This document shows, piece after piece, positions 1 through 8,407 of a stretch of 64,000 nucleotides of DNA. Under the pieces are notes generated by a model that was given only the letters and a program-made list of their open reading frames with translations, did no database searches and had not been told where the DNA came from. The stretch lies in the NCBI RefSeq assembly GCF_031453615.1, contig NZ_JAVIZT010000001.1, positions 2,852,001 through 2,916,000 on the forward strand, given 5' to 3'. How positions within the stretch are numbered: the stretch's first letter is position 1; each line of letters starts with the position of its first letter. Both the position numbers and the translations under genes were made by a program. This stretch comes from Microbacterium sp. SORGH_AS_0428. Its GTDB lineage: Bacteria > Actinomycetota > Actinomycetes > Actinomycetales > Microbacteriaceae.

Positions 1-393
1 GTCGCCGGTGGTGGCGTCGCGCTCATCCAGGCCGGCAAGACCGCTTTCGAGGGTCTGCAGCTGACCGGTGACGAGGCGACGGGTGCGAACATCGTTCGCG
101 TCGCCATCGAGGCTCCGCTCAAGCAGATCGCTCTGAACGCGGGCCTCGAGCCCGGTGTCGTCGCCAACAAGGTGGCGGACCTGCCCGTCGGTCACGGTCT
201 GAACGCCGCGACCGGTGAGTACGGCGACCTCTTCGCGCAGGGCATCATCGACCCCGCCAAGGTCACCCGTTCGGCGCTGCAGAACGCCGCGTCGATCGCC
301 GGTCTGTTCCTGACCACCGAGGCCGTCGTCGCCGACAAGCCGGAGAAGGCTGCCGCCGCTCCCGCTGACCCGTCGGGCGGCATGGACTTCTGA
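1..393 (+). CDS. groEL: 60 kDa chaperonin GroEL, C-terminal part
   Basis: The frame is open from base 1 and ends at a TGA at 391-393, so only the last 130 residues are present. They match the C-terminal equatorial domain of GroEL/Cpn60: ATP-binding-side helices ([10 protein letters not shown] near the start), the stretch [12 protein letters not shown], and the closing block [20 protein letters not shown] followed by [14 protein letters not shown]. The tail ends PSGGMDF, the glycine/methionine-rich end typical of actinobacterial GroEL2-type proteins. GroEL forms a double-ring cytosolic chamber for ATP-driven protein folding. A strong hairpin follows directly. Nothing unusual is seen; the 5' part lies outside the window. 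Confidence 0.97.
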   Translation, partial: VAGGGVALIQAGKTAFEGLQLTGDEATGANIVRVAIEAPLKQIALNAGLEPGVVANKVADLPVGHGLNAATGEYGDLFAQGIIDPAKVTRSALQNAASIAGLFLTTEAVVADKPEKAAAAPADPSGGMDF

Positions 394-410
394 ATCCAGA
401 CCTCACGAAC

Positions 411-444
411 GGATGCCCCGGTCCCGCAAGGGACCGGGGCATCC
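411..444 (+). terminator. groEL terminator hairpin
   Basis: A perfect 15-bp inverted repeat with a GCAA loop lies 18 bases after the groEL stop. There is only a weak T-run (GCCGTTT) behind it, as is common in high-GC actinobacteria. It probably ends groEL transcription and separates it from the convergent WXG100 gene. Confidence 0.8.
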
Positions 445-472
445 GCCGTTTCCGGTGGGGGGACCGGAGATC

Positions 473-760
473 TCAGCGGAACAACGTCATGTTCGCCTGC
501 TCCGCCTCGGTGTAGTGCTGTGCGGCCACACCGAGCGCCACGTGGATGCTCGCGAGGGCGTCCTCGACGGTGCGCTGCGCGGCCCGCCACTGTTCGATCG
601 TGCCCTGGAACATGCCGGATGCGGCACCGGTCCACGAGCTCTGCAGCGCACCGAGCTGAGCGAGCAGTGCCGTGGACTCTCCCTGCAGCCGGTCGATGGT
701 TCCGCGGATCGCGATGGTCGCTGCCGCCACTTGGTCGCTGTCTACGGCGAAGGTCGCCAT
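473..760 (-). CDS. WXG100 family (ESAT-6-like) protein
   Basis: This 95-residue protein has the size and helical-hairpin pattern of WXG100 proteins, with the turn motif SWTG at about residues 42-45 (the W-x-G signature) between two amphipathic helices. WXG100 proteins are exported as dimers by the type VII (ESX) secretion system. The start at 760 is preceded on the minus strand by GAGAGGAG, a good ribosome binding site. No ESX core genes (eccB, eccC, eccD) are next to it, so it is an orphan here; it is convergent with groEL, a frequent arrangement in Microbacteriaceae. A YxxxD/E-like element (YTEAE) occurs near the C-terminus. Confidence 0.88.
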   Translation of the reverse strand: MATFAVDSDQVAAATIAIRGTIDRLQGESTALLAQLGALQSSWTGAASGMFQGTIEQWRAAQRTVEDALASIHVALGVAAQHYTEAEQANMTLFR

Positions 761-867
761 GGGAGCTCCTCTCTGTCGGAGACTCCGACGTTAGAGGCCG
801 CGCGCTGCGACATCGCGTCCGCTCCGACGGATGGGGACCACATGCCGGCTCTCGCCGATTGGGGAGA

Positions 868-2556
868 TCAGGACAGCGGGAGATCCGGCAGACGCTCCAG
901 CGGCTGGGTGTCGATGAGCAGGTGCGCGGAGGCGTCCTGGTCGACGGCGAGGGGGAGCGAGACCCGGAAGGTCGCTCCGCCGCCCTCGGTGTCGCGCACC
1001 TCGACGGTTCCCTGCAACGACTCCACGATGGAGGCGACGATCGACAGCCCAAGTCCCGATCCGCCCGTCTCCCGGGCGCGCGAGGTGTCGGCGCGCCAGA
1101 ACCGCTGGAAGATCTGCGTGCGGATCTGCTCCGGAATGCCCTCGCCGTGGTCGATCACATCGATCCAGCCCATGCGGGTCTCGAGATCCGTGCCCACGCG
1201 AAGCTCGATGGGGGAGTCCGGCGCCGAGAAGCGCTGCGCGTTGCCCAGCAGATTCGCGACCACCTGACGGATGCGGTTCTCCTCGCCCATGACGACCGGC
1301 GGCATGATCGGCGTGCGCGGATGGAAGGCAACGGGCAGCGGATGCACCTCTCCGGTGTCGCCGCCGTCGCGCGGGCGCCGCCGCAGACGGGCAGCCAGGG
1401 TGATCGCGGCCGTGGGAACGGCTCCGCGCCGACGCGGGGGCACATCTGCGGGCGCCTGCGGCGAGGCCGATACCGGCGGTGTGCGCAGGGGCTCGGGAGC
1501 GGCGGAGGTCGTGTCGATCACGCTCACGCTGCGCTGCGGTGCCGATGCGCCCACATCCAGTGCCGCATCGCGGGCGATCGGGCGCAGATCGACGGGGGCG
1601 AGCACGAGATCGCGCTTCTCATCGAGGCGTGCGAGGGCGAGGAGATCCTCGACCATGGAGGTCATGCGCATGGCCTCCTTCTCGATGCGCTCCATGGCCT
1701 GCGCGGTGGCCTCCGCATCCGGGATCGCGCCCATCCGATAGAGCTCCGCGTAACCGCGCACGGTCACGAGAGGCGTGCGCAGCTCGTGGCTCGCATCGCC
1801 GATGAACCGGCGCATCTGACGCACGGTGGCGTCGCGCTGCGAGATCGCCGCGTCGACGCGCCCGAGCATCGTGTTGATGGCACGTTTGAGTCGGCCGACC
1901 TCGGTGGTGTCCGGCTCGATGTCGGTCATGCGCTGGCTGAAGTCGCCGCCGGCGATCGCATCGGCCGTGCGCTCGACCTGCCCGAGGCTGCGGAAAGTGA
2001 GGGTCACGACCCACCGGATGAGAAAGGCGCTCGCGATCACGATGACCAGCGCCAGGATCGCGTAGATGCCGAGATAGGTGGCGACGATCCGCTCTGTCGG
2101 CCCGGTGGGCACCGCCACCAGCTGCACGACGGTCGCGTTCGTCCCCTCTACCGGGGTCACGATCACCGTCGCGCGGAAGTGCGAGTTGTTGCTGCCGTCG
2201 AGCGTCGTGACGGTGTCCTGGTCGATGTACGCGCGATCGCAGGGGTAGGTGTCGGGCAGCACCGGCGTCGTCGACGCATCCTGGCCCCCCGCGACCGCGA
2301 GCCGAGCGCCCTCCGCCGTGCAGGCGTACAGCGCCACCGTGTACGCGGTGCCGCCGGCTTCCTCCCTCGGCGCGAACTCGAGGGTGCCGTCGGAGTCGAT
2401 CGTGGCCTCCACCAGTGCACTCGCGATGGCCGACTGGGCCACCTGCTTGAGGTTCTGGTCGAGGTTCGTCAGCAGCGTCGTGCGCAGGAACACCATGGTT
2501 CCCAGACCCGCCGCGAGAAGGCCGATGACGAGCACCGCCACCGTCACCCCGGTCAC
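868..2556 (-). CDS. Two-component sensor histidine kinase, HAMP type (MprB-like)
   Basis: This is a membrane sensor kinase. The N-terminal membrane segment (VAVLVIGLLAAGLGTMVFL) is followed by an extracytoplasmic sensor domain of about 150 residues, a second membrane segment, a HAMP linker, and the DHp helix with the phospho-acceptor H-box (DASHELRTP). The catalytic domain shows the N box (NLLGNAQRF), G1 (DHGEGIP) and G2 (GSGLGLSIV). An unusual proline/arginine-rich insertion of about 70 residues sits between the DHp and ATPase domains. The start is uncertain: GTG at 2556 is the only usual start codon in the frame, but the frame is open a further ~25 codons upstream (…RWWRGISLRAK), a typical cytoplasmic N-terminus. 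The gene follows its response regulator and is presumably cotranscribed and coupled. Confidence 0.9.
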   Translation of the reverse strand: MTGVTVAVLVIGLLAAGLGTMVFLRTTLLTNLDQNLKQVAQSAIASALVEATIDSDGTLEFAPREEAGGTAYTVALYACTAEGARLAVAGGQDASTTPVLPDTYPCDRAYIDQDTVTTLDGSNNSHFRATVIVTPVEGTNATVVQLVAVPTGPTERIVATYLGIYAILALVIVIASAFLIRWVVTLTFRSLGQVERTADAIAGGDFSQRMTDIEPDTTEVGRLKRAINTMLGRVDAAISQRDATVRQMRRFIGDASHELRTPLVTVRGYAELYRMGAIPDAEATAQAMERIEKEAMRMTSMVEDLLALARLDEKRDLVLAPVDLRPIARDAALDVGASAPQRSVSVIDTTSAAPEPLRTPPVSASPQAPADVPPRRRGAVPTAAITLAARLRRRPRDGGDTGEVHPLPVAFHPRTPIMPPVVMGEENRIRQVVANLLGNAQRFSAPDSPIELRVGTDLETRMGWIDVIDHGEGIPEQIRTQIFQRFWRADTSRARETGGSGLGLSIVASIVESLQGTVEVRDTEGGGATFRVSLPLAVDQDASAHLLIDTQPLERLPDLPLS

Positions 2557-2630
2557 CTTCGCGCGCAGGCTGATCCCGCGCCACCAGCGTGTGACGCTGT
2601 CGCTCTCGGTGCCCAGGGCGCGCTCCGGTG

Positions 2631-3317
2631 TCAGGACTTGGTCTTCAGCATGTAGCCGAAGCCGCGCTTGGTCTGGATGAGGGGCTCGGAGGAGTGCGGG
2701 TCGATCTTGCGGCGCAGGTACGAGATGTAGCTCTCGACGATGCCGGCGTCGCCGTTGAAGTCGTACTCCCAGACGTGATCGAGGATCTGCGCCTTGGACA
2801 GAACCCGGTTCGGGTTGAGCATGAGATAGCGCAGCAGCTTGAACTCGGTCGGGCTCAGCTCGATCTGCGCGTCGCCCACGTACACGTCATGCGTGTCCTG
2901 GTCCATGGTGAGCTCGCCGGCGCGGATCACGGACTCCTCGTCCGCCTGCATCGTGCGGCGCAGGATCGCCTGGATGCGGGCGACGATCTCATCGAGCGAG
3001 AACGGTTTGGTGACGTAGTCGTCGCCCCCCGCGTTCAGCCCGGTGATCTTGTCCTCCGTGTCGTCCTTCGCGGTCAGGAACAGGATCGGAGCGGTGTATC
3101 CGGCCTCGCGGAGGCGCTTGGTCACGCTGAAGCCGTTCATGTCGGGCAGCATGACATCGAGCACGATGAGATCCGGCTCCTCCTCGAGGACGGCCGAGAT
3201 CGTCTGTGCCCCGTTGGAGACGGCGCGAACCTGGAAACCGGCGAACTTGAGACTCGTGATGAGCAGGTCGCGGATGTTCGGTTCGTCGTCGACGACGAGG
3301 ATGCGCGGTGCGGTCAT
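2631..3317 (-). CDS. OmpR/PhoB-family response regulator (MprA-like)
   Basis: The 228-residue protein has a receiver domain (about residues 5-115) with the acidic pair DD at 10-11, phospho-acceptor D54 in LIVLDVMLPD, the conserved threonine in FLTAKDD and lysine in VTKPF. A winged-helix OmpR DNA-binding domain follows (about 130-226) with VESYISYLRRKID and the RGFGYML wing. It would be phosphorylated by the kinase encoded immediately downstream. The start at 3317 was chosen because MTAPRILVVDDE is the canonical N-terminus; the much longer open frame upstream is a shadow of the helicase region. What the pair senses is not visible from the sequence. Confidence 0.95.
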   Translation of the reverse strand: MTAPRILVVDDEPNIRDLLITSLKFAGFQVRAVSNGAQTISAVLEEEPDLIVLDVMLPDMNGFSVTKRLREAGYTAPILFLTAKDDTEDKITGLNAGGDDYVTKPFSLDEIVARIQAILRRTMQADEESVIRAGELTMDQDTHDVYVGDAQIELSPTEFKLLRYLMLNPNRVLSKAQILDHVWEYDFNGDAGIVESYISYLRRKIDPHSSEPLIQTKRGFGYMLKTKS

Positions 3318-3373
3318 AGGCCCATTATGGTGACCGATTCGGTGGGATGGCTGGATGCGGGCGTTCCGGCGGG

Positions 3374-5035
3374 TCAGCGCGTTGCCGCCAGCAGGTCGTC
3401 CGCATCCAGGATCGTGTAGCTGTAGCCCTGCTCGGCGAGGAAGCGCTGACGGTTCTGCGCGAAGTCCTGATCGACCGTGTCGCGGGCGATGAGCGTGTAG
3501 AAGCTGGCCGTGTGGCCGTTGCTCTTCGGGCGGAGCAGGCGACCGAGGCGCTGCGCCTCCTCCTGGCGGGACCCGAACGATCCGGAGACCTGGATGGCGA
3601 CGGACGCATCCGGCAGGTCGACCGAGAAGTTGGCGACCTTCGAGACCACGAGCAGCGGCACCGTGCCCTCGCGGAACGCCTGGTAGAGCTGTTCGCGCTC
3701 GTCGACCGGCGTCGCGCCGGTGATCTTCGGGGCGCCGAGCGCCTCGGCGATGATGTCGATCTGGTCGAGATACTGGCCGATCACGAGGATCTGCTCGTCG
3801 CTGTGCCGCGCAGCGAGCGCGCGGACGACATCGATCTTCGCCGGCGCGGTGGCGGCCAGACGATAGCGGTCCTCGTCGACGGCGGCGGCGTACTCGAGCC
3901 GCTCGTCGGCGGGCAGGTCGACGCGCACCTCGAAGCAGGCGGCGGGGGAGATGAAGCCCTGGGCTTCGATCTCCTTCCAGGGTGCGTCGAAGCGCTTGGG
4001 GCCGATGAGGCTGAAGACGTCGCCCTCGCGGCCGTCCTCGCGAACGAGCGTCGCCGTGAGGCCGAGGCGCCGCCGAGCCTGCAGGTCGGCGGTCAGCTTG
4101 AACACGGGCGCCGGCAGCAGATGCACCTCGTCGTAGACCACGAGGCCCCAGTCCAGCGCATCGAGCAGGGCGAGGTGGGCGTACTCGCCTTTCCGCTTCG
4201 CGGTGAGGATCTGATACGTCGCGATCGTGACGGGCTTGACCTCCTTGACCTGGCCCGAGTACTCGCCGATCTCCTCGGGGGTGAGGGTCGTGCGCTTGAG
4301 CAGTTCGTCGCGCCACTGGCGTGCGCTGACCGCGTTGGTCACGAGGATGAGTGTCGTGGTCTTCGTGTCGGCCATCGCAGCCGCTCCCACGAGGGTCTTG
4401 CCCGCGCCGCAGGGAAGCACGACGACGCCGGAACCGCCCTCCGTGAAGATGTCCACGGCCTGGCGCTGGTAGGGACGCAGCGACCAGTCCGTCTCTTCGA
4501 GATCGATCGGATGCGGGGTGCCGGGGGTGTAGCCGGCGAGGTCCTCGGCCGGCCAGCCGATCTTCAGCAGTTCCTGTTTGATCTGGCCCCGCGCCCACGC
4601 GTCGATCACGTGCACGCCGGGGGAGGGATGCGCGATGAGCAGAGGCTGGATGCGCTTGTTGCGGGAGACCTCGGCGAGCACGGCCGCATCCGTGGAGCGC
4701 AGCAGCAGCGCGTCGTCGTCGTCGCCGTACGGACCGCGTTCGATCACGAGGCGCCCGTAGCGGCCGACCGTCTCTCGGATGTCGGTGGCGACCGACGGCG
4801 GCACGGGGAAGCGCGACCAGCGGTCGAGGGTGTCGAGCATGTCCTGCGCGTCGTGTCCGGCGGCGCGGGCGTTCCACAGCCCGAGACGCGTGATGCGGTA
4901 GGTGTGGATGTGCTCCGGAGCGCGCTCGAGCTCGGCGAAGACGGCGAGCTCGTGCCGTGCGTTCTCGGACTCGGGGTGGGCGACTTCGAGCAGAACCGTG
5001 CGATCGCTCTGGACGATCAGGGGGCCGTCGGACAT
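3374..5035 (-). CDS. XPB/Rad25-type DNA repair helicase
   Basis: This 553-residue SF2 helicase resembles bacterial XPB, found widely in actinobacteria. The N-terminal damage-recognition-like part (to about residue 180) precedes motif I (LPCGAGKT), motif II (YDEVHLL, the DEVH box), motif III (LTATLVREDG, including the RED motif of XPB), then motif V/VI (QVSGSFGSRQEEAQRLGRLL). The Thumb-type insertion following the RED motif is in the expected place. XPB unwinds DNA 3'-5' with ATP and is thought to act in repair. The start at 5035 gives MSDGPLIVQSD, the usual beginning. The next upstream gene encodes the helicase-associated protein that accompanies XPB in these genomes. Confidence 0.95.
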   Translation of the reverse strand: MSDGPLIVQSDRTVLLEVAHPESENARHELAVFAELERAPEHIHTYRITRLGLWNARAAGHDAQDMLDTLDRWSRFPVPPSVATDIRETVGRYGRLVIERGPYGDDDDALLLRSTDAAVLAEVSRNKRIQPLLIAHPSPGVHVIDAWARGQIKQELLKIGWPAEDLAGYTPGTPHPIDLEETDWSLRPYQRQAVDIFTEGGSGVVVLPCGAGKTLVGAAAMADTKTTTLILVTNAVSARQWRDELLKRTTLTPEEIGEYSGQVKEVKPVTIATYQILTAKRKGEYAHLALLDALDWGLVVYDEVHLLPAPVFKLTADLQARRRLGLTATLVREDGREGDVFSLIGPKRFDAPWKEIEAQGFISPAACFEVRVDLPADERLEYAAAVDEDRYRLAATAPAKIDVVRALAARHSDEQILVIGQYLDQIDIIAEALGAPKITGATPVDEREQLYQAFREGTVPLLVVSKVANFSVDLPDASVAIQVSGSFGSRQEEAQRLGRLLRPKSNGHTASFYTLIARDTVDQDFAQNRQRFLAEQGYSYTILDADDLLAATR

Positions 5036-5082
5036 AACCGTCGAGTTTACCGGCGCCGAGGCGGATGCGGGTCGGCTCGCCG

Positions 5083-6810
5083 TCAGCGCGGACTCACCGA
5101 GACGATGCTCGTCATCGGCAGGGTGCGCTCGACATCGGCGGCGCGGTCGAGTCCGCGAAGGCGCCCGCCGCCGAGGCCCGTCGCCTCGAGCGCGAAGACC
5201 CGCGTCGATCCGTCGGGCAGGCTCACCGTGACGTCGATCGCCGCGCGGGTGCGTACGGCCTGCTCGAGCTCGCGCTCGAGCCATGCGGCATCCGCATCCC
5301 CGGACTGCGCACCGCGCAGTGCGGCGATGAGTGCTCCGTACTGCTCTCGCGGAGGAGGCTCGGTCGCGGCCTGCCTGGTCGTTCGACGCACGACCCGCTC
5401 GAGCTGGTCGTTCTCGTCGACGGCGACCACGGGGTAGCGCGCATCCACGAGCGACCAGTAGACGGCATCCCGTCCGGCACGCGAGACGAGGGCGCCCTCG
5501 TGCTCGACAAGACCCACGGGGCGCAGTGACTGGTCGACTCCGATGGTCGCGAGCAGCTGCGGGGACGAGCTGCGTACCACCGTACGGCCCGTGGCCGCAT
5601 CCGTGCCGACACGGATCGCGCCGTGACGCGCGGCGGTCGCGTCGATGAGATACGCCAGCGGCTGGGGGATGCCGGTGAGGGAGATCTCGCTCAGGAAGGC
5701 GTGCACGGACTCGGCGCTCTCGCCGCCGCTCATCGCGGCCGTCAACGACTCGGCGGTGAAGCGATAGGTCGAGGCCTGCGCCCTGGTCTCACGCGTCGCC
5801 ATCCGGCGCAACCGCTGCTCGAGCCGCGGCGCGAGCGGGCCGGGAGAGATGGCCGACAGGTCGGCCTGCAGGTAGATGTTGTCGACCTCCGGAGGCAGCG
5901 CCGCCGTGAGCGTGCGGGTGTCGACCTCTCCGGTGCTCGACAGCTGCGCGGTCCAGGGCAGCACGCCGTCTTCGGCGAGGACGCCCCACAGCACCCCCCG
6001 GCGCGTCAGGGCCGCAGCCTGATCCGGCCATTCGGGGTCGAGGCGGTACACGCCCGGCCACACCGGGGGCGGGAGGAAGCCGCCCTCGGGCGTGCGCAGT
6101 GCGTCGGGAAGAGCGCGCACGTACGCCGTCGCGACCTCACCCCACCGTTCGCTCGTACCCGAATCGAGCCACTCGGGCGCCGCATCCGTCGCCTGCCAGC
6201 TGCGATCCTCGTCGCTGAGCAATCCGGCGTCGGCTCCGAGGAGGATCAGATCCTCGAGCTGCTCGGACGAGGCGACCGCGCCGTCGTCGATGAGCCGGCG
6301 GCGTTCGGTCGCGCTGACCGCGCCGGCGCCCGTGCGCGACAGGGGAGCGGATGTGGCGGCGAGCAGGATGTCGGCGAGGGAGGCCACCTGCTCGAAAGCG
6401 CGTTCCGCCGCCGCCGCGGCGCTCTGCGGATCTGCGGGGACGAGCGGGCTCACCTCGGGCGAGGCGAACGCCTCGGACCCGGCGCGTTCGGCTAGTCGCG
6501 ACCGCACCGCCTGGAACGGGACGCCGTCGGCATCGAGCAGGGCGCGGGATGCGAGCGCCGCGCGCAGGGGCGGAGCGACCGGCTCCGCCTGCGCCGATGC
6601 CAGGGCCGCGAGCTCGGGTGCGGCCAGTCGTGTCAGGGCGCGATCGATGCTGACGTCGCTGAGAAGCGTCGCCGCGACGTCGAAGAAGTCCTGCGCGGGA
6701 GTCGACGGCGCGAGCCTCCGGGCGGCGAAGAGCTGGGCCAGCTCCTCATCGCCGGACGCGGCAAGCAGCGACGCCAGCGCGCGTTCGTCCGAGGGGCCCG
6801 CCACCGTCAC
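5083..6810 (-). CDS. Helicase-associated domain protein (XPB partner)
   Basis: The 575-residue protein resembles the actinobacterial family with a helicase C-terminal-associated domain (Pfam XPB-DRD-like, PF13625). It is rich in alanine and charged helices, with a central winged region (ESLTAAMSGGESAESVHAFL) and a conserved C-terminal half (ARYPVVAVDENDQLERVVRR and NDVTVSL-type strands around IDVTVSLPDGSTRVFALEA). It has no Walker motifs and is no helicase itself. It lies 47 bases upstream of the XPB gene and is presumably in the same transcript. Its biochemical role is not established; a function with XPB is inferred from position. Its start overlaps the stop of the small membrane-protein gene by 4 bases. 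Confidence 0.8.
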   Translation of the reverse strand: MTVAGPSDERALASLLAASGDEELAQLFAARRLAPSTPAQDFFDVAATLLSDVSIDRALTRLAAPELAALASAQAEPVAPPLRAALASRALLDADGVPFQAVRSRLAERAGSEAFASPEVSPLVPADPQSAAAAAERAFEQVASLADILLAATSAPLSRTGAGAVSATERRRLIDDGAVASSEQLEDLILLGADAGLLSDEDRSWQATDAAPEWLDSGTSERWGEVATAYVRALPDALRTPEGGFLPPPVWPGVYRLDPEWPDQAAALTRRGVLWGVLAEDGVLPWTAQLSSTGEVDTRTLTAALPPEVDNIYLQADLSAISPGPLAPRLEQRLRRMATRETRAQASTYRFTAESLTAAMSGGESAESVHAFLSEISLTGIPQPLAYLIDATAARHGAIRVGTDAATGRTVVRSSSPQLLATIGVDQSLRPVGLVEHEGALVSRAGRDAVYWSLVDARYPVVAVDENDQLERVVRRTTRQAATEPPPREQYGALIAALRGAQSGDADAAWLERELEQAVRTRAAIDVTVSLPDGSTRVFALEATGLGGGRLRGLDRAADVERTLPMTSIVSVSPR

Positions 6811-7082
6811 CCGGCTCGGTTGGCCCGAGCCCTTCTGATGAAGGCGCGGATGATGACGGTGAGCATGAGCACGAACGCCAGCGGGGGAGCGATGTAGACG
6901 ATGGCGCTCACGGCCGGCCAGATGCCCGTGCCGTAGTCCTCGTGGGTGAGACCCATGGCCGTGCCGATCATGATCGACAGGAACGACAGCACCGAGAGCG
7001 CGAGCAGCCCCAGCGCCATGAACGCGAGGATGCGGTCGAGGCGGCTGACCGGGAGGTCGCTGTCGGGCGTGGGCTTGCTCAT
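6807..7082 (-). CDS. Small two-helix membrane protein
   Basis: This 91-residue protein has a charged N-terminus, one hydrophobic segment at about residues 18-42 (ILAFMALGLLALSVLSFLSI), a short loop, and a second at about 58-82, then an Arg-rich cytoplasmic tail. I do not recognise a named family; such proteins are commonly found beside the XPB-partner gene in Microbacteriaceae. The start at 7082 fits the boundary with the divergent cold-shock gene. It overlaps the next gene by ATGA, which suggests translational coupling. Confidence 0.75.
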   Translation of the reverse strand: MSKPTPDSDLPVSRLDRILAFMALGLLALSVLSFLSIMIGTAMGLTHEDYGTGIWPAVSAIVYIAPPLAFVLMLTVIIRAFIRRARANRAG

Positions 7083-7199
7083 CCGCATCAGCCTATCGCC
7101 TCGGCGGGGGTGTCGTAGGCTGGAACGAGGGGATCTTCCGATCCGCGTTCCGTCGCGCCCGCGAACGATTTCCGGGTGCAGAGCAGCAGCGAGGTGTCC

Positions 7200-7583
7200 A
7201 TGCCCACCGGCAAGGTCAGGTTCTACGACGAGGAGAAGGGGTTCGGCTTCATCTCCTCGGATGACGGTCAGGACGTCTTTCTTCACGCCACGGCTCTCCC
7301 GCAGGGCACGACCTCGGTCAAGCCCGGCACGCGGCTGGAGTTCGGCGTGGCCGACGGCAAGCGCGGACTGCAGGCGCTGTCGGTGCGGGTGCTCGATGCC
7401 CCCGTCAGCCTCGCGAAGCGTGCGCGCAAGCCCGCCGACGACATGGCGATCATCCTCGAGGACCTCGTGAAGCTGCTCGATGGGATCGGCGGCGACCTGC
7501 GCCGCGGGCGCTATCCCTCGTCGTCGCACTCGAAGAAGATCGCCGCTGTGCTGCGCAAGGTAGCCGATGACCTCGACGCCTGA
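7200..7583 (+). CDS. Cold shock domain protein with C-terminal extension
   Basis: The first ~65 residues form a CspA-type cold shock domain with both RNA-binding motifs: KGFGFI (RNP1) and VFLHA (RNP2). It is longer (127 residues) than ordinary CspA (~67), because a helical tail of about 60 residues follows, as in the actinobacterial CspB-like 127-residue group. Cold shock domains bind single-stranded RNA and DNA and prevent secondary structure. The start at 7200 (MPTGKVRFYD) is preceded by GAGGTG. The DUF3027 gene starts inside its 3' end, an arrangement conserved in related genomes. Confidence 0.93.
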   Translation: MPTGKVRFYDEEKGFGFISSDDGQDVFLHATALPQGTTSVKPGTRLEFGVADGKRGLQALSVRVLDAPVSLAKRARKPADDMAIILEDLVKLLDGIGGDLRRGRYPSSSHSKKIAAVLRKVADDLDA

Positions 7584-8298
7584 GCCCGGCGCGGAGCCGG
7601 TCTGGGATGAGGCCGTCGATGCGGAGTTCGTCGCGCAGTCCGATGAGACCGTGGTGACGGAGGTGGCAGCGGAGGAAGCCGCCATCGCCGACGCTGTCGA
7701 GCTCGAGGTCGAGCCCCGTGAGCCCGATGCCGAGCTCCTCGCCGCTCACGCGCTGGCGCTGTCGGCGCTCCACGAGATCACCACGCCGCAGAGCGTCGGC
7801 CCGGCGGCCGGATACTCGCTCGAGCCCGACGGTGTCGTCTCGCTCCGTTTCGAGAACCGCCTGGCCGGATACCCGGGCTGGTACTGGACGGTCTCGCTGG
7901 CACGTGTCGAGGGGGCCGAGCCCACGGTCCTCGAGGTCGAGCTGCTCCCCGGCGACGGCGCCCTCCTCGCGCCCGAATGGGTGCCGTGGGCCACTCGCCT
8001 GGCGGAGTACCACGCCCAGCAGGCCGCGGCGGCGGAAGCGGCCGCGGAGGCCGAAGGCGATGAGGACGACGCCGAGGACGACGACTCCGATGAGGATGCG
8101 GACGATCTCGACGACGACGCCGATGAGGGCGACGAGTCGGAGGACGACGGCGAGTCGATCCTCCACGCGGGCGACGTCGACGGCGTCGACATCGACGAGC
8201 TCGACGACGACTACGACGAGGACGAAGAGTCCGACGATGAGGACGAGTCCGACGAGGACGAGCCCGATGAGGATGAGGACGAGCCCGACGAGGACTGA
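7567..8298 (+). CDS. DUF3027 family protein with acidic tail
   Basis: The protein has 243 residues. Its folded part (about 60-160) contains the family block GWYWTVSLARVEG and LLPGDGALLAPEWVPW. The last ~80 residues are almost all Asp and Glu with a few Ser, a very acidic disordered tail. The gene overlaps the cold-shock gene by 17 bases, so the two are probably translated together. Its function is unknown; the pairing with a nucleic-acid chaperone suggests a role in RNA metabolism, but this is only inference from neighbourhood. The repetitive tail creates long false open frames on both strands. Confidence 0.88.
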   Translation: MTSTPEPGAEPVWDEAVDAEFVAQSDETVVTEVAAEEAAIADAVELEVEPREPDAELLAAHALALSALHEITTPQSVGPAAGYSLEPDGVVSLRFENRLAGYPGWYWTVSLARVEGAEPTVLEVELLPGDGALLAPEWVPWATRLAEYHAQQAAAAEAAAEAEGDEDDAEDDDSDEDADDLDDDADEGDESEDDGESILHAGDVDGVDIDELDDDYDEDEESDDEDESDEDEPDEDEDEPDED

Positions 8299-8328
8299 GT
8301 CGGCCACGGGCGACGCCCACTGAGCATC

Positions 8329-8372
8329 CGTTCGCCGGGTGAGCATCACATCGAATGCTCACCCGGCGAACG
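8329..8372. terminator. Bidirectional terminator between DUF3027 gene and serC
   Basis: A perfect 18-bp inverted repeat with an 8-base loop lies between two convergent genes. It can fold in both transcripts, so it likely serves both the plus-strand DUF3027 gene and the minus-strand serC. Confidence 0.75.
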
Positions 8373-8407
8373 TGTACTCACCCGGCGGTGCGCGCAGACC
8401 CGCCCGA

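Noticed and set aside
7567..8298. Long open frames on both strands over the DUF3027 gene
   Set aside because: They result from the repetitive GAC/GAG codons of the acidic tail; the DUF3027 frame has the recognised folded part.
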